From contig JAGVYX010000019.1 in NCBI GenBank assembly GCA_018303045.1, positions 1 through 14,267 of the forward strand: a DNA stretch of 14,267 nt, written 5' to 3'. The translations under genes were made by a program, and so were the position numbers. Position 1 is the stretch's first letter, and each line of letters starts with the position of its first letter. Under the pieces are notes generated by a model. That model saw only the letters and a program-made list of their open reading frames with translations. It did no database searches and was not told where the DNA came from. Below, piece by piece: positions 14,201 to 14,267 of the stretch. The DNA is from Candidatus Woesearchaeota archaeon (GTDB taxonomy: Archaea > Nanobdellota > Nanobdellia > Woesearchaeales > GW2011-AR9).

Positions 14201-14210
14201 TTTTATAAAA
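14201..14210 (-). promoter_or_regulatory. TATA box of the KPAVYLYP protein gene
   Basis: TTTTATAAAA, 19-28 bp before the ATG on the minus strand; leaderless transcript likely. Confidence 0.5.
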
Positions 14211-14267
14211 ATGTTGCGATAGCTTCAGGTAGAATTGAGTCCCATCTAAATTTTGCTGTGTTGCATA

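Overview
The window looks like a chromosomal piece of a small-genome archaeon, most likely a DPANN lineage such as Woesearchaeota or Pacearchaeota. This is inferred from family types and not proven. Archaeal signs are TATA boxes placed about 23-30 bp before most start codons (mostly leaderless transcripts), a threonyl-tRNA synthetase with the archaeal D-aminoacyl-deacylase-like editing domain, an RtcB RNA ligase and a Ski2-type helicase. Adenylate kinase and phosphoglycerate mutase are of bacterial type, which is common in DPANN genomes. Base composition is AT-rich, and the genes are short and tightly packed.

Layout. Bases 1-1078 hold the end of an unrecognised gene followed after 3 bp by an Rnl2-like RNA ligase. 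Bases 1089-1225 hold four tandem 16-bp repeats and a strong hairpin. A minus-strand gene at 1248-1496 encodes a tiny, extremely acidic protein with its own TATA box and Shine-Dalgarno site. Adenylate kinase (1638-2267) ends in a 12-bp inverted repeat. Five copies of a 32-bp repeat, each with a TATA-like core, then run up to the Ski2-like helicase (2544-4475). The helicase converges on threonyl-tRNA synthetase (4504-6690, minus). A 595-bp stretch (6691-7285) contains only repeats and weak ORFs. Cofactor-independent phosphoglycerate mutase (7286-8761, minus) diverges from a lipoprotein with a JAMM/RadC-like HNHP motif (8893-9726).

The lipoprotein stop overlaps the ATG of a second frame (TAATG). 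That frame runs into a canonical A_AAA_AAG slippery heptamer and continues only in the -1 frame, with a kinase-N-lobe-like stretch: either a programmed frameshift or a decaying gene. A solo HicB antitoxin-like gene (10302-10514, minus), RtcB (10725-12200, minus), a membrane-anchored endonuclease/exonuclease/phosphatase-fold protein (12367-13497, plus) and a membrane-anchored protein of unknown function (13556-14182, minus) finish the window.

The recognisable genes are mostly core functions: nucleotide balance, glycolysis, tRNA charging, and RNA unwinding and ligation. Two unrelated RNA ligases (Rnl2-like and RtcB) plus a Ski2-type helicase give an RNA-processing flavour, but they are not in one operon. 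The most unusual items are the phased TATA-containing repeat array before the helicase, the slippery-site gene, the D/E-rich mini-protein, the hairpin whose loop complements the neighbouring repeats, and a threonyl-tRNA synthetase that appears to keep a dead bacterial-type editing domain beside the archaeal one.
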